64,000 nucleotides of DNA, taken from NCBI RefSeq assembly GCF_001261715.1, contig NZ_CVRU01000111.1, positions 44,511-108,510 of the forward strand. The letters are read 5' to 3'. Source of the DNA: Dysgonomonas sp. HGC4 (GTDB lineage: Bacteria; Bacteroidota; Bacteroidia; Bacteroidales; Dysgonomonadaceae). The notes below the pieces were generated by a model. That model did not search any database, was not told the origin of the DNA, and saw only the letters and a list, made by a program, of their open reading frames with translations. Numbering within the stretch: position 1 is the first letter of the stretch; each line of letters begins with the position of its first letter. A program made the position numbers and the translations under genes. This document shows positions 7,161 to 16,045 of the stretch, piece by piece.

Positions 7161-9060
7161 TTGGAAAGATAGTTATGTAACAAATGGAGGAGCAAATATA
7201 GCTGGTTATGCTAAATATATTTCAATACTTGGTACCCAAACGGGAACAGGAACTAGGGAAAATCCGTATCCAGCAAATAAATCACTAATTAATAGCGACG
7301 CTAATATGGTATTAAGCAATGGCTTATTTCAAAATTTATATTTATATGCTATTCCGTATATCGTTGGTCAATCAATAGAATCAACTATAATAGATCCATT
7401 TAAAACAACAGATAATCAACTACATGGAATAAATTTAACATGGAAATCAGTTACAACAACTAACCCTAGCAACTTAAAGATGAGTGTTTACGGAAAGAAT
7501 TGCATCTATGATAATTTGCGAGTATTATCTAGTTCTGGTAACCCCATTCCACAATCACCAGCAGAAAAAGCTGTTATTAACTGTATACAAAAAGGCAAAG
7601 CATATGTAAGAAATATAATTGGCAATCCTGTCAACTTTCTATTCTGTGTACAAAATACTTTCGTTGATTGTGTTATGGCAGAAGAAAGTTATTATGCAAT
7701 ATTAACTGGAAGTTCCTTATTTAACAGGTGTACTTTTAATATCGACCAAACATCTTTAGTAGCAACTACTACAATAGCTCAATATAATGGATTTAATAAC
7801 TGTTTATTTAAAATTGGAAATGAAACAAATGCAACATCATTAACAGGTAATACAGAAAGTGAATTAAGAGCGAATTTTGTTGCTCGCTGTGTTTCTCAAG
7901 GATTAGAAGTACCAACTATAAATGATTTTGGAACTGACATAGCTGCTGGTCGCTGGATTTTCAGCAAGACATCCGTATCGGGAGACTATATTACTATAAA
8001 AGATAGTGAAATAGATAAATTCTCCAAAACAAGAGGTATATATCTTGGACATTCAGATATAGCCCAAAGAGTTATCCCTATAACTACAGCCTTAAACATA
8101 CCAGCTTCTATAAGTGCTGAAATGCCAAAAGAAAACGTAGTAATTCAAAATGACTCTATTTCTTTAAATATAGCCGATGTAACACAGAGAACAGAAGCTT
8201 ACGTTGATAGCAAAATTATTTGGCTTGGAGGATTATGCAAATTAAAGGACTTAAACATTATACATAATCTACCTGAGTTCGCAGGGATATCACCAGATAG
8301 CTCTTATGGACTTGCTAAAGACCCTACCGAAAAAAATAAGTTACAACCCAGTACTCATTATATTGTAAGATCAAAAAGTGGATATAATGCAATTAGTTCT
8401 ATAAGATACAATAACGTAGTATATTCATCTTCCGTATTATTACGAAAAAATGTCTTTTTAACCAGTAATATAACACAACAACCTGCATATACGGATGAGA
8501 GTGGACAACCAGAAGTATTTCAGGTGCTTGATATGTCAAATCAAAAAAGTATTCAGGCTCGCTTAATGCGTGAACTTCCTACTGCCACAATTACATCTGG
8601 CAATTTACAAAAAGATTATTGGTATTTCGTAGAACCCACAAATTTGAACGACTTAACAGGGTATGTTACCTACAAGCAAACTAAAAGACCAGCATTAGAT
8701 TCTTTCTTGGCTGACTCAACAGCAACTTTTGAAACGACAGCCAATGTTCGCTTGCGAAGATGCTGGAAACAAGATTATAATCACAGCACCGAAACTACAG
8801 ACAAAGCCTTTTGGGAAAATAAACAAAAGCCTTATTATTTCGATATTGCGAGTAATGATCTTAGATGCTTGTTAAAAGATAGTAATCCACTTTCTGTTGA
8901 AATGGCAGTAGGTGAGGATGGGAAATATATTGCATCTGGTCATGTTGAGTTTTATAATGCAATAACAGGAGCAAGTGGTATAAAAATACCTCCATATGAT
9001 ATCATTGTAGGATCATTCTTACAATTAAGAATACCAATAACAACTATAAACCCTATGTAA
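7147..9060 (+). CDS. large tail-fibre/tail-spike-like protein
   Basis: A 637-residue protein without signal peptide. It opens with MKTFDWKDSYVTNGGANIAG, followed by GTGTRENPYPANKSLIN, a phrase typical of proteins that lead into a right-handed beta-helix. Residues about 60-260 have short repeating strands with Asn and Cys ladders (NLRVLSSSG, NCIQKGKAYVRNI, FVDCVMAEESYYA). The middle and end resemble receptor-binding fibre domains. The coding sequence looks more AT-rich than the chromosomal genes around it (not computed). Its size and place before a holin/endolysin cassette suggest the host-recognition fibre or spike. The frame is intact. Confidence 0.55.
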   Translation: MKTFDWKDSYVTNGGANIAGYAKYISILGTQTGTGTRENPYPANKSLINSDANMVLSNGLFQNLYLYAIPYIVGQSIESTIIDPFKTTDNQLHGINLTWKSVTTTNPSNLKMSVYGKNCIYDNLRVLSSSGNPIPQSPAEKAVINCIQKGKAYVRNIIGNPVNFLFCVQNTFVDCVMAEESYYAILTGSSLFNRCTFNIDQTSLVATTTIAQYNGFNNCLFKIGNETNATSLTGNTESELRANFVARCVSQGLEVPTINDFGTDIAAGRWIFSKTSVSGDYITIKDSEIDKFSKTRGIYLGHSDIAQRVIPITTALNIPASISAEMPKENVVIQNDSISLNIADVTQRTEAYVDSKIIWLGGLCKLKDLNIIHNLPEFAGISPDSSYGLAKDPTEKNKLQPSTHYIVRSKSGYNAISSIRYNNVVYSSSVLLRKNVFLTSNITQQPAYTDESGQPEVFQVLDMSNQKSIQARLMRELPTATITSGNLQKDYWYFVEPTNLNDLTGYVTYKQTKRPALDSFLADSTATFETTANVRLRRCWKQDYNHSTETTDKAFWENKQKPYYFDIASNDLRCLLKDSNPLSVEMAVGEDGKYIASGHVEFYNAITGASGIKIPPYDIIVGSFLQLRIPITTINPM

Positions 9061-9061
9061 T

Positions 9062-9346
9062 ATGGCAGACTTCGACAATGGTTTACCCCCTCTAAACACG
9101 GATCTGACAGGTAAAAGAATCTCTAATATAACCTTAGATAGTTCTGAATATAAAGCAGCAGAGAGTCAGAGGATACAAACCATAAGTATAGATACTGATG
9201 AACCTAAAGAGCTAGAACCACAATCGATAGAGTCTATTACTATAAATACAGAAAAGGTAGAAGGCAATGTAAAACCATACTCTATTAATAATATAGTACT
9301 CGCTACCGAGCCTGAAGGTAAAAACATCGTTCTATTTTACTTATAA
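9062..9346 (+). CDS. small repeat protein of the fibre module
   Basis: A 94-residue protein made of four loosely repeated units with the pattern I-x-x-I-x-(I/L)-(D/N/A)-(S/T) (for example RISNITLDS, RIQTISIDT, SIESITINT, SINNIVLAT). It follows the spike-like gene by one base and is the last gene before a strong terminator. The repeats suggest a small beta-structured virion or fibre-capping protein; that is inference. Confidence 0.5.
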   Translation: MADFDNGLPPLNTDLTGKRISNITLDSSEYKAAESQRIQTISIDTDEPKELEPQSIESITINTEKVEGNVKPYSINNIVLATEPEGKNIVLFYL

Positions 9347-9411
9347 ATATAAAGACTTCAGGTTAAAGATCCATTGCAGAATAAATCATAAACTTGTCTG
9401 CAACCTCAATT

Positions 9412-9455
9412 AAAAACTGTGTCGAAGTAAATTACTCTTCTCGGCACAGTTTTTT
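9412..9455 (+). terminator. terminator closing the fibre-like unit
   Basis: AAAAACTGTGTCGAA at 9412-9426 pairs, with small mismatches, with TTCTCGGCACAGTTTTTT at 9438-9455. The T run follows on the plus strand. It separates the fibre genes from the lysis genes, which therefore need their own promoter. Confidence 0.75.
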
Positions 9456-9486
9456 CGTTAAAAAAGGCGTAAGGCCACACCCCTAT

Positions 9487-9496
9487 TTTATCTATA
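9487..9496 (+). promoter_or_regulatory. shared phage-unit motif TTTATCTATA (copy B)
   Basis: TTTATCTATA ends 26 bases before the holin ATG at 9523 and 32 bases after the terminator of the preceding unit. Identical to the cores at 5910 and 39842. ACACC is also present upstream, but at a different distance (6 bases). Confidence 0.5.
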
Positions 9497-9522
9497 AGGT
9501 AGAAATATAAACCTATATAAAT

Positions 9523-9999
9523 ATGACACAACTTTTAATTAATTCATTTCTGAACAAGGATTATGAAGTACTAACTATCAAACTAGAACTAGTTATCATT
9601 ATGTGGGTAGTTGTACTCATAGCCATTATCATAGACCTCATATCGGGACTACGCAAAGCTACTCTTTTGGGAGAGATACATACTTCATATGGATTTCGTC
9701 GTACGGTAAGTAAAATGGTACAATATTATGGACTATTATGCTTTGCTTTTATGTTCGATGTACTAGCATCCTTAGTATTACCACTATCTTATTTTTCGAT
9801 GTTAGCTAGTTTCTTTCTGGTATTTATAGAAGCAAAATCGGTATTGGAAAAAGCTCAGGATAAAGACAGACGAAAAATAAATGAAAGCATAAAAGACCTA
9901 GTAATACTCATCGAAAATAAAGACAATCTACTGAAAGGAGTATCAGAAATACTCAAGAATTCGGAAAACCATCAAACAGAACAACATGATACTAACTAA
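9523..9999 (+). CDS. phage holin family protein
   Basis: A 158-residue membrane protein with three to four hydrophobic segments: a long one at about 25-42 (IIMWVVVLIAIIIDLISG), two at about 70-100, and a charged C-terminal tail. The D-L-x-S-G-x-R-K motif after the first segment is typical of the Phage_holin_4-type family. Holins open the inner membrane so the endolysin can reach the wall. The next gene, an endolysin, overlaps it by 14 bases, confirming a lysis cassette. The ORF is complete. Confidence 0.75.
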   Translation: MTQLLINSFLNKDYEVLTIKLELVIIMWVVVLIAIIIDLISGLRKATLLGEIHTSYGFRRTVSKMVQYYGLLCFAFMFDVLASLVLPLSYFSMLASFFLVFIEAKSVLEKAQDKDRRKINESIKDLVILIENKDNLLKGVSEILKNSENHQTEQHDTN

Positions 10000-10537
10000 C
10001 GATCAACTAAAGAAGATGTATCCATTCTCGACTGAGAAAAACAGGTTGAAATATTTACCTTACCTCAATCAATTCATGCCACTCTTCGAAATCAATACAC
10101 AAGCCAGAGCAGCTGCATTCTTAGCACAAATTGGGCACGAATCGGGACAGCTTTTCTATAACGAAGAGATAGCTTCGGGCAAAGCTTACGAAGGCAGGCT
10201 TGATCTTGGAAATACAGAAAAGGGTGATGGCATAAAGTTTAAAGGCAGAGGGTTGATTCAGATAACAGGAAGAGCCAACTATCAAAAGCTAACAAACGAA
10301 ATAAGAGGACTACCCTTAGGTGTCGATTTTGTAGACCAACCCGATCTACTCAAAGAACCCGAGTATGCTGTAAAATCGGCTTGCTGGTGGTGGCACAATC
10401 GTAAGCTAAACGAGTTAGCAGATGGTGATTCTGAAGCCAACTTTAAACGAATCACACGCATTATTAACGGAGGTTATAACGGATACACAGACAGATATAA
10501 AATATGGCAACGAGCAAAACAGATTCTAAACCAATGA
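9986..10537 (+). CDS. GH19 chitinase-like endolysin
   Basis: A 183-residue glycoside hydrolase family 19 enzyme, expected to cleave peptidoglycan sugar chains. It carries the family signature: AAFLAQIGHESG with the probable catalytic Glu52, YEGR with Glu69, then KFKGRGLIQITGRANY at 84-99 and a C-terminal INGGYNGYTDR. There is no signal peptide, as expected for an endolysin released by a holin. It overlaps the holin gene by 14 bases and shares ATGA with the next gene. All key residues seem present, so it should be active. Confidence 0.85.
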   Translation: MILTNDQLKKMYPFSTEKNRLKYLPYLNQFMPLFEINTQARAAAFLAQIGHESGQLFYNEEIASGKAYEGRLDLGNTEKGDGIKFKGRGLIQITGRANYQKLTNEIRGLPLGVDFVDQPDLLKEPEYAVKSACWWWHNRKLNELADGDSEANFKRITRIINGGYNGYTDRYKIWQRAKQILNQ

Positions 10538-11088
10538 AAAAGCAAACTCTATACATAATATACGCACTCATCGGTTTCATATCCGGATTTATAATTGGTA
10601 GACAAACCTCGCAATCAGAAGAATCTATTAAATACATAAAAGGGGAGACGATAGAGAAACTAGTAGAAATACCAATACCCTACGAAATAGAAATACCTTC
10701 AAAACCCATTTATTTATACAAACAGTCGGATACAGTATTCAACACTATTACAACAGAAGTAGATACCAACGCAATATTAAACGATTGGATAATAAAACGA
10801 AGCTACAAAAAAAATCTTTTTGACAATCAACATGGAACTTTAGCGATAGATGCTTCCATACAATACAATCAATTACAATCACTTAAATACGAGTTCACCC
10901 CTATACAAAAAGAAATATCAATCAGAAAAGAGCAAGTGTGGATGCCTTATACAAGCATATCGTACAGCACATTGAACTATATAGGTATGGGCGGAGGTAT
11001 TTTTTATCACAATCTGGGCTTAGGAGCCAAGTATGTAACAGACTTTAAGCAGAAAGGCGTAGAGTTTGAACTAAAATATAAGTTCTAA
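10534..11088 (+). CDS. membrane-anchored spanin-like protein of lysis cassette (DUF6808-like)
   Basis: I choose the ATG at 10534, which shares ATGA with the endolysin stop; an earlier in-frame ATG at 10504 would overlap the endolysin by 34 bases and place charged residues before the membrane segment. The 184-residue product has one N-terminal membrane segment (IIYALIGFISGFIIG), a charged linker, and a beta-rich C-terminal half ending in alternating strands (GMGGGIFYHNLGLGAKYV). It resembles the anchored proteins that close Bacteroidales phage lysis cassettes and may join inner and outer membranes as a spanin does. The role is inferred from position and layout. Confidence 0.55.
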   Translation: MKKQTLYIIYALIGFISGFIIGRQTSQSEESIKYIKGETIEKLVEIPIPYEIEIPSKPIYLYKQSDTVFNTITTEVDTNAILNDWIIKRSYKKNLFDNQHGTLAIDASIQYNQLQSLKYEFTPIQKEISIRKEQVWMPYTSISYSTLNYIGMGGGIFYHNLGLGAKYVTDFKQKGVEFELKYKF

Positions 11089-11115
11089 AAAGTCTACAAC
11101 TGTAACTGAATAAAC

Positions 11116-11165
11116 TGTGTCAGCAAGCTATAAGTATTAACTATAGTTTACTGACACATATTTTA
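11116..11165 (+). terminator. hairpin terminator closing the lysis unit
   Basis: TGTGTCAG at 11116-11123 pairs with CTGACACA at 11151-11158, with a further inner CTATA/TATAG pairing, then a T-rich tail. It ends the second phage-like unit. Confidence 0.65.
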
Positions 11166-11262
11166 TGCGCGAATTTAATTCAGAGAAACACTGCAAAAAC
11201 ATGTAACCTTTTTAATCTATTGCGTCTTATTTAGAAAGAGAACTAATTAACTGATATTTGCA

Positions 11263-12555
11263 ATGAAGAAACAAATTATACTATCGCTGATTGTCTTAAC
11301 CATCGTTTCTTGCGCCTCAAATATTGCTTATGGACAAGATAAAAAAAGTGAAACCTTAATTCATGAATCTATTCGACTTGAAACTGATAAGATTTTAGAC
11401 AAGTTAATTGAAATTAGAAGAGATTTTCACAAATACCCGGAAGTTTCGAGTGAAGAAAAGAGAACACAAGAAGTTATAAAAAAACATCTATTAGAATTAG
11501 GTTTTCAAGTTGAAACAGACATCTACGGGTATGCCATTGTAGGCATTCTAGAAGGAGATAAAAAAGGAAAAAAGATTGCTTGGCGAGCTGATATGGATGC
11601 TTTACCGGATAATTCTCCTGATAATGTTGATTTCAAATCTATAATACAAGGTGCTAAACATAGTTGTGGGCACGATGTGCATCTGGCAATTGCATTAGGA
11701 ATAGCAGAGGTTCTTTCAAAAAACAAAAGCTCTTTACAAGGAACAGTCTATTTTATTTTTCAGCCGGAAGAGGAAACCTTTGAAGGTGCAAAAGGTATGC
11801 TTGACAATAAATTGCTCACTAAATTTGAGATTGACGAGATTTACGGACTTCATATAATACCATTACAAGTGGGACAAATAATGGTAAAGCCAAACGAAAT
11901 GTATGCCTACCAAAAAGAAGTAAGAATAGAACTTAAAAATACGCTATCCCAAGAAGAAACAAAAGAACTTGCAACAAAGATCCGCAATTCATTAGTTAGA
12001 GCAAAGGATGGAAGTAAGCCCTGGGAACTCCAATTGCTTGTTGACCCTGAGATTGGATTGGCAAGCCCGAACTCTATTTTCAAGGACTTTCTGATTGCAG
12101 AAGAAAATTTTAGAATTCATTCTGAAAATGACAAAATACAGATTGATGCTCAATTATATGAAACAGATTCAGCCAGATTACAGAATATCATTCCTATTAT
12201 AAAACAAGTAATTAAAGACCAAAAGTATTCTTCTCAATTACTTTCTGTTTCATTTATAAGAGGAAATCCAATTGTTATAAACGACCCTAAACTGACAAAT
12301 GCTTCCATAGATATACTCAGCAATATTTATGGAAAACAGATTGTTGCAACGTGCTATGGACAAGTGCCTTATTCCAATGACGACTTCGCCTATTTTCAAC
12401 AAAAAATACCCGGAGTTTACTTCTTCCTCGGAGGTTCTAATTTCGAAAAAGGAATTATATCAATGCCCCATTTTCCTAACTATGGAGTGGATGAAGAGTG
12501 TATCAAAATTGGAGTCAAAACATTTTCGTCTTTGATATTCGAGAGACTGCAATAA
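11263..12555 (+). CDS. exported M20-family amidohydrolase/peptidase
   Basis: A 430-residue zinc hydrolase of the M20 amidohydrolase group (amino-acid N-acyl or indole-acetyl conjugate hydrolase type). The N-terminus is a signal sequence with a possible lipobox (TIVSC, Cys17). Metal-site motifs are visible: RADMDALP at 108-115, HSCGHD at 133-138, QPEEE near 168-171, GLHI with His197, and MPHFPNYGVDEE near the C-terminus. It should hydrolyse an amide bond in the periplasm or at the outer membrane. It stands alone between the phage lysis unit and a separate hydrolase gene. It looks AT-rich next to its neighbours and may be acquired. Confidence 0.8.
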   Translation: MKKQIILSLIVLTIVSCASNIAYGQDKKSETLIHESIRLETDKILDKLIEIRRDFHKYPEVSSEEKRTQEVIKKHLLELGFQVETDIYGYAIVGILEGDKKGKKIAWRADMDALPDNSPDNVDFKSIIQGAKHSCGHDVHLAIALGIAEVLSKNKSSLQGTVYFIFQPEEETFEGAKGMLDNKLLTKFEIDEIYGLHIIPLQVGQIMVKPNEMYAYQKEVRIELKNTLSQEETKELATKIRNSLVRAKDGSKPWELQLLVDPEIGLASPNSIFKDFLIAEENFRIHSENDKIQIDAQLYETDSARLQNIIPIIKQVIKDQKYSSQLLSVSFIRGNPIVINDPKLTNASIDILSNIYGKQIVATCYGQVPYSNDDFAYFQQKIPGVYFFLGGSNFEKGIISMPHFPNYGVDEECIKIGVKTFSSLIFERLQ

Positions 12556-12661
12556 GAGGCAGTCTTATATCTATCTCACAAAATACAAACAGCAATTCAA
12601 ATAGTATCAATACAGTATAAGTATCAATTTTGTCTCAACAGCCTTCAATAAAAAGACATAT

Positions 12662-13597
12662 ATGAACAAAAATAATTACACCATAAGCTACACTAAAAGC
12701 TTTGATAGAGTAAGAAGTATCTCTATTTCTTATCTGAAATGTCTTTTTTTACTGTTCCTCTTAGTATCATTCAATGAAGTAAAAGCACAATCGCCAGAGA
12801 TGATTACTGAAAATATCAGCTTTAATAGTGAGGGAGTCACATTGGTTGGCACAATCTACAAACCTCAGCATTCGCATGCAGCCGTAGTTATTGTACATGG
12901 GTCTGGTCAGGAATCTCGCACGAAGGGTTTTGCATCACTTTTGGCTAAAAATGGAATTTCGGTGTTAACCTATGACAAACGTGGAGTTGGCGAATCGGGA
13001 GGAATTTATGCAGGTCCCGAAGTAGGCACCAATAACATCGATTCGGCTAACCTCACCCTATTAGCTAAAGATGCAAGCGCCGCCATAAATGTACTTCATC
13101 AGCAAAACAAGGATGTACCTATTGGTTTAGTTGGTTTTAGTCAGGCAGGGTGGATTATTCCTATTGCCGCAAACAACAATTCGCTTGTAGATTTTATGGT
13201 ATTGTTTAGTGGATCTCTGGTCCCAACTCTTGAACAACTTCGATTCCAGTTTTTCACGGAAGGAAAGCCTAATTTTTGGGACAACCATACCGAAGCTGAG
13301 GTACGCGAACATGTACGGGATGATGCCGATCGTTATCAATTTGCAAACACCGATCCTTGCGATGCCCTCTGCACACTTTCTATTCCGGGGCTTTGGCTTT
13401 TTGGTAACAAGGATGTGCAAATACCAGTCGGATTATCAATGGAGCGTCTCAACGCACTCAAGGCGCAGGGGAAGCCTTACGAATACTGCTTATTTTCAAC
13501 ATTAGGTCATAACCTTACATTTTCTGACTCTACTGAACCTATTAACATTGCTATTCATTGGATTAAAAATAGACGGCATTACATAAAAAACAAGTAA
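12662..13597 (+). CDS. exported alpha/beta hydrolase
   Basis: A 311-residue alpha/beta hydrolase with a longer than usual N-terminus and a signal segment around residues 24-42 ending in EVKAQS. The catalytic set is visible: the oxyanion-region HGSGQES at 79-85, nucleophile Ser160 in GFSQAG, Asp251 in FGNKDVQIP and His283 in LGHNL. Such enzymes are often annotated as periplasmic dienelactone-hydrolase-like or acyl esterases. The substrate cannot be told. If the N-terminal 17 residues are not translated, a start nearer the hydrophobic segment would be needed, but no Met is available there. Confidence 0.75.
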   Translation: MNKNNYTISYTKSFDRVRSISISYLKCLFLLFLLVSFNEVKAQSPEMITENISFNSEGVTLVGTIYKPQHSHAAVVIVHGSGQESRTKGFASLLAKNGISVLTYDKRGVGESGGIYAGPEVGTNNIDSANLTLLAKDASAAINVLHQQNKDVPIGLVGFSQAGWIIPIAANNNSLVDFMVLFSGSLVPTLEQLRFQFFTEGKPNFWDNHTEAEVREHVRDDADRYQFANTDPCDALCTLSIPGLWLFGNKDVQIPVGLSMERLNALKAQGKPYEYCLFSTLGHNLTFSDSTEPINIAIHWIKNRRHYIKNK

Positions 13598-13640
13598 CAG
13601 TAGAAACTAGAAAGTCAACTTTCCTTATTTATCCAATATA

Positions 13641-13668
13641 AACCTTTGTTCTTTCACAAACAAAGGTT
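13641..13668. terminator. hairpin after the alpha/beta hydrolase gene
   Basis: AACCTTTGTT at 13641-13650 pairs with AACAAAGGTT at 13659-13668 across an 8-base loop. There is no T run afterwards, so termination strength is uncertain. Confidence 0.45.
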
Positions 13669-13761
13669 CTCAGCTAAAACGATTTAGAAAACAATCAATT
13701 ACAAACTAGCACAAGAGTTAAATCAGTATATTTCTTTGGTGATTCGAATTATTTATTTACA

Positions 13762-13791
13762 TTTGTTAAGGTTTAGGATTTATCATATTTG
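13762..13791 (+). promoter_or_regulatory. possible promoter TTTG-N18-CATATTTG, very close to the start codon
   Basis: TTTG at 13762-13765 and CATATTTG at 13784-13791 fit the Bacteroidetes promoter with one mismatch. The ATG at 13796 lies only 5 bases on, so the transcript might be almost leaderless. Confidence 0.35.
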
Positions 13792-13795
13792 AGCT

Positions 13796-14134
13796 ATGAA
13801 GCAACTTATTATCATCGTGTTATTTTTCTGCTGCATAACAGGCATTTCTGTTGGTGGGAATTATCATGGCTCTCCTCATCCTGAATTCTTGAATCCTACT
13901 TCTAAGGATGGTAATAGGTATTCCTATGTTATATCCACCACGAGCGAAGCTATTCTTATTTCTTCTATTCCAGAGGGTTCGCATATATGGGTATTTAATC
14001 CTTCGGGACAAAACATCTACAATAAAGTAGCAAAAGAAAGTTTTGTTACAGTGCCTATACGCTCGAAAGGTGTTTTCATTATCAGAATAAAATCCTCTAA
14101 AGAAATCTATACAACTAAGGTTATTGTAAAATAA
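13796..14134 (+). CDS. mini protein consisting almost only of a type IX-like C-terminal sorting domain
   Basis: A 112-residue protein with a signal peptide (IIIVLFFCCITGISVGG) and a short linker. Residues about 48-112 look like a type IX secretion C-terminal domain: a strand ILISSIPEG, then HIWVFNPSGQNIY, then the glycine turn KGVFIIRIKSS and a final KVIVK. Normally this domain sits at the end of a large cargo protein; here there is almost no cargo. It could be a decayed gene, a decoy for the sorting machinery, or a small surface protein. The gene is intact and separate from its neighbours. Confidence 0.5.
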   Translation: MKQLIIIVLFFCCITGISVGGNYHGSPHPEFLNPTSKDGNRYSYVISTTSEAILISSIPEGSHIWVFNPSGQNIYNKVAKESFVTVPIRSKGVFIIRIKSSKEIYTTKVIVK

Positions 14135-14373
14135 GAGAAGTTATAAACGTCATCTACTTTTTAACTTTTTAGTAACCTTATTTTCATTTTTAAGTGAAAT
14201 TCTTAACTTTTTAGGCTGTTATTTTTCAAGATAGCCTCCCTTCCTTTTGTGTCTTTTTTCATAACTTTACATGAGATTAAACGACGCATAGTTTCTCGTT
14301 TTTTATTAAAAAAATAAAAGCTTTTAAAGCCTGAAACCTCGCATCTATCATTATACGAAAAAAGCATAAAACA

Positions 14374-16023
14374 ATGAATGTGAAAAAATTTCTTACATTT
14401 CCTCTCTTGTTGGCAACCTTCTCTATTTTTGCCCAATCGGGAAATCAGACTCAAGTAAACCGTCCCAAATTAGTAGTTGGTATTGTAGTAGATCAAATGC
14501 GTTGGGATTACCTCTACCGATACTATGACAGATACAGTAACAATGGTTTTAAACGTATGCTGAACGAAGGTTTCACGTGCGAAAACACCATGCTCAATTA
14601 TGTACCATCCTATACGGCAATCGGGCATAGTACTATTTACACAGGCTCGGTTCCTGCTATACATGGCATAGCAGGCAACGATTTTATAGTACAGGCTACG
14701 GGGCAATCGCTATATTGCACACAAGACGATAATGTAAACAGTGTAGGCACTAAAGACAAGAATGCAACTGCCGGAAAAATGTCGCCCTTTAATCTGAAAG
14801 CCAGCACCATAACAGACGAATTGAAACTTGCTACCAATTTTCGTTCCAAAGTAGTAGGTGTTTCTATTAAAGACAGAGGAAGTATACTTCCTGCAGGACA
14901 TGCTGCCAACGCTGCTTATTGGTTCGATGGAGAATCGGGGAACTGGATTACAAGTACATGGTACATGGACGATCTACCCAAATGGTTGAAAGAATTCAAC
15001 AGCAAAGAAGTAGCTAAAAAATATCTCGATCAAAATTGGAATACCCTCTACCCTATTGATACTTATGTACAAAGCACAAGCGATGATAATATCTATGAGG
15101 AAACATTCAAAGGCATCGATAAAGTAAAGTTCCCAATTAAAACATCCGATCTGGTAAAAAAGAATGGCTTGGGACTTATCCGCACCACTCCTTATGGCAA
15201 TACATTGACTTTGGATGTTGCCAAATTAGTAATCGAAAACGAACAAATGGGCAACAATCAAGTTACCGACTTTCTCGCTGTCAGCCTATCGTCACCCGAT
15301 TATATTGGACATCAGTTTGGACCCAACTCGGTAAAGGTGGAAGACAACTATCTACGTCTGGATAAAGACTTAGGTGACTTTTTTGCATACTTAGATCAGA
15401 AAGTAGGAAAGGGCAATTATACTGTATTCCTTACTGCCGACCACGGTGGTGCACATAACGGACAATTCCTTAGGGATAATAAAATTCCCGCAGGAAACTG
15501 GGATGTAAAAACAATCAATAATGGATTGAATAAATTTCTGGCAGAAAAATTTGGTGTAGATAATCTAGTCTATAATTTATACAATTATCAGGTAAACTAT
15601 AATTACAAGCAAATCAACTCATCTATCGATATGGAAGATTTGCGTGAAGCGTCTATCCAATATCTGCAAAAAGTTGAAGGTGTGGCTTATGTAGTAGAAA
15701 CCGCTAAGGTATCGGAAGCAACTATTCCTGCCGTTATCAAAGAAAAGATAGTAAACGGATATAACAGAGATCTTTGTGGCGAAATACAAATTATCCTAAA
15801 ACCGGGATGGTACAGCGACAGCGATTTAAAAGGTGCTACACATGGCACATGGAATCCTTACGATACACACATACCATTGGTGTGGATGGGTTGGGGAATT
15901 AAACAAGGATCGTCGAACACCGAGGTTTACATGACAGATATAGCTCCAACAGTTGCTGCACTGCTACATATACAAATGCCAAGCGGATGTATAGGTAAGC
16001 CTATCACCGACTTGTGGAAGTAA
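14374..16023 (+). CDS. pafA: PafA-type alkaline phosphatase (Thr nucleophile)
   Basis: A 549-residue periplasmic phosphatase of the alkaline phosphatase superfamily, with signal peptide (MNVKKFLTFPLLLATFSIFA). The metal and active-site pattern of PafA is complete: Asp40 in VVDQMRWDY, nucleophile Thr81 in PSYTAIGH, Asn102 in IAGNDF, Lys166/Arg168 in SIKDRGSILPAGH, the S-S-P-D-x-x-G-H motif, TADHGG, and a late His in DTHIPLVWMG. It releases phosphate from monoesters outside the cytoplasm. A SUKH-like gene follows after 22 bases and may be co-transcribed. Confidence 0.9.
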   Translation: MNVKKFLTFPLLLATFSIFAQSGNQTQVNRPKLVVGIVVDQMRWDYLYRYYDRYSNNGFKRMLNEGFTCENTMLNYVPSYTAIGHSTIYTGSVPAIHGIAGNDFIVQATGQSLYCTQDDNVNSVGTKDKNATAGKMSPFNLKASTITDELKLATNFRSKVVGVSIKDRGSILPAGHAANAAYWFDGESGNWITSTWYMDDLPKWLKEFNSKEVAKKYLDQNWNTLYPIDTYVQSTSDDNIYEETFKGIDKVKFPIKTSDLVKKNGLGLIRTTPYGNTLTLDVAKLVIENEQMGNNQVTDFLAVSLSSPDYIGHQFGPNSVKVEDNYLRLDKDLGDFFAYLDQKVGKGNYTVFLTADHGGAHNGQFLRDNKIPAGNWDVKTINNGLNKFLAEKFGVDNLVYNLYNYQVNYNYKQINSSIDMEDLREASIQYLQKVEGVAYVVETAKVSEATIPAVIKEKIVNGYNRDLCGEIQIILKPGWYSDSDLKGATHGTWNPYDTHIPLVWMGWGIKQGSSNTEVYMTDIAPTVAALLHIQMPSGCIGKPITDLWK

Positions 16024-16045
16024 AATCGAAGAAAACAAATAGTAA

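Noticed and set aside
10504..10533. Earlier start of the spanin-like protein
   Set aside because: The ATG at 10534 shares ATGA with the endolysin stop and places the membrane segment near the N-terminus; the longer form adds ten polar residues.
5835..11262. Attachment sites, tRNA target or integrase for a prophage
   Set aside because: No direct repeat flanking the phage-like genes, no tRNA and no integrase gene could be identified.
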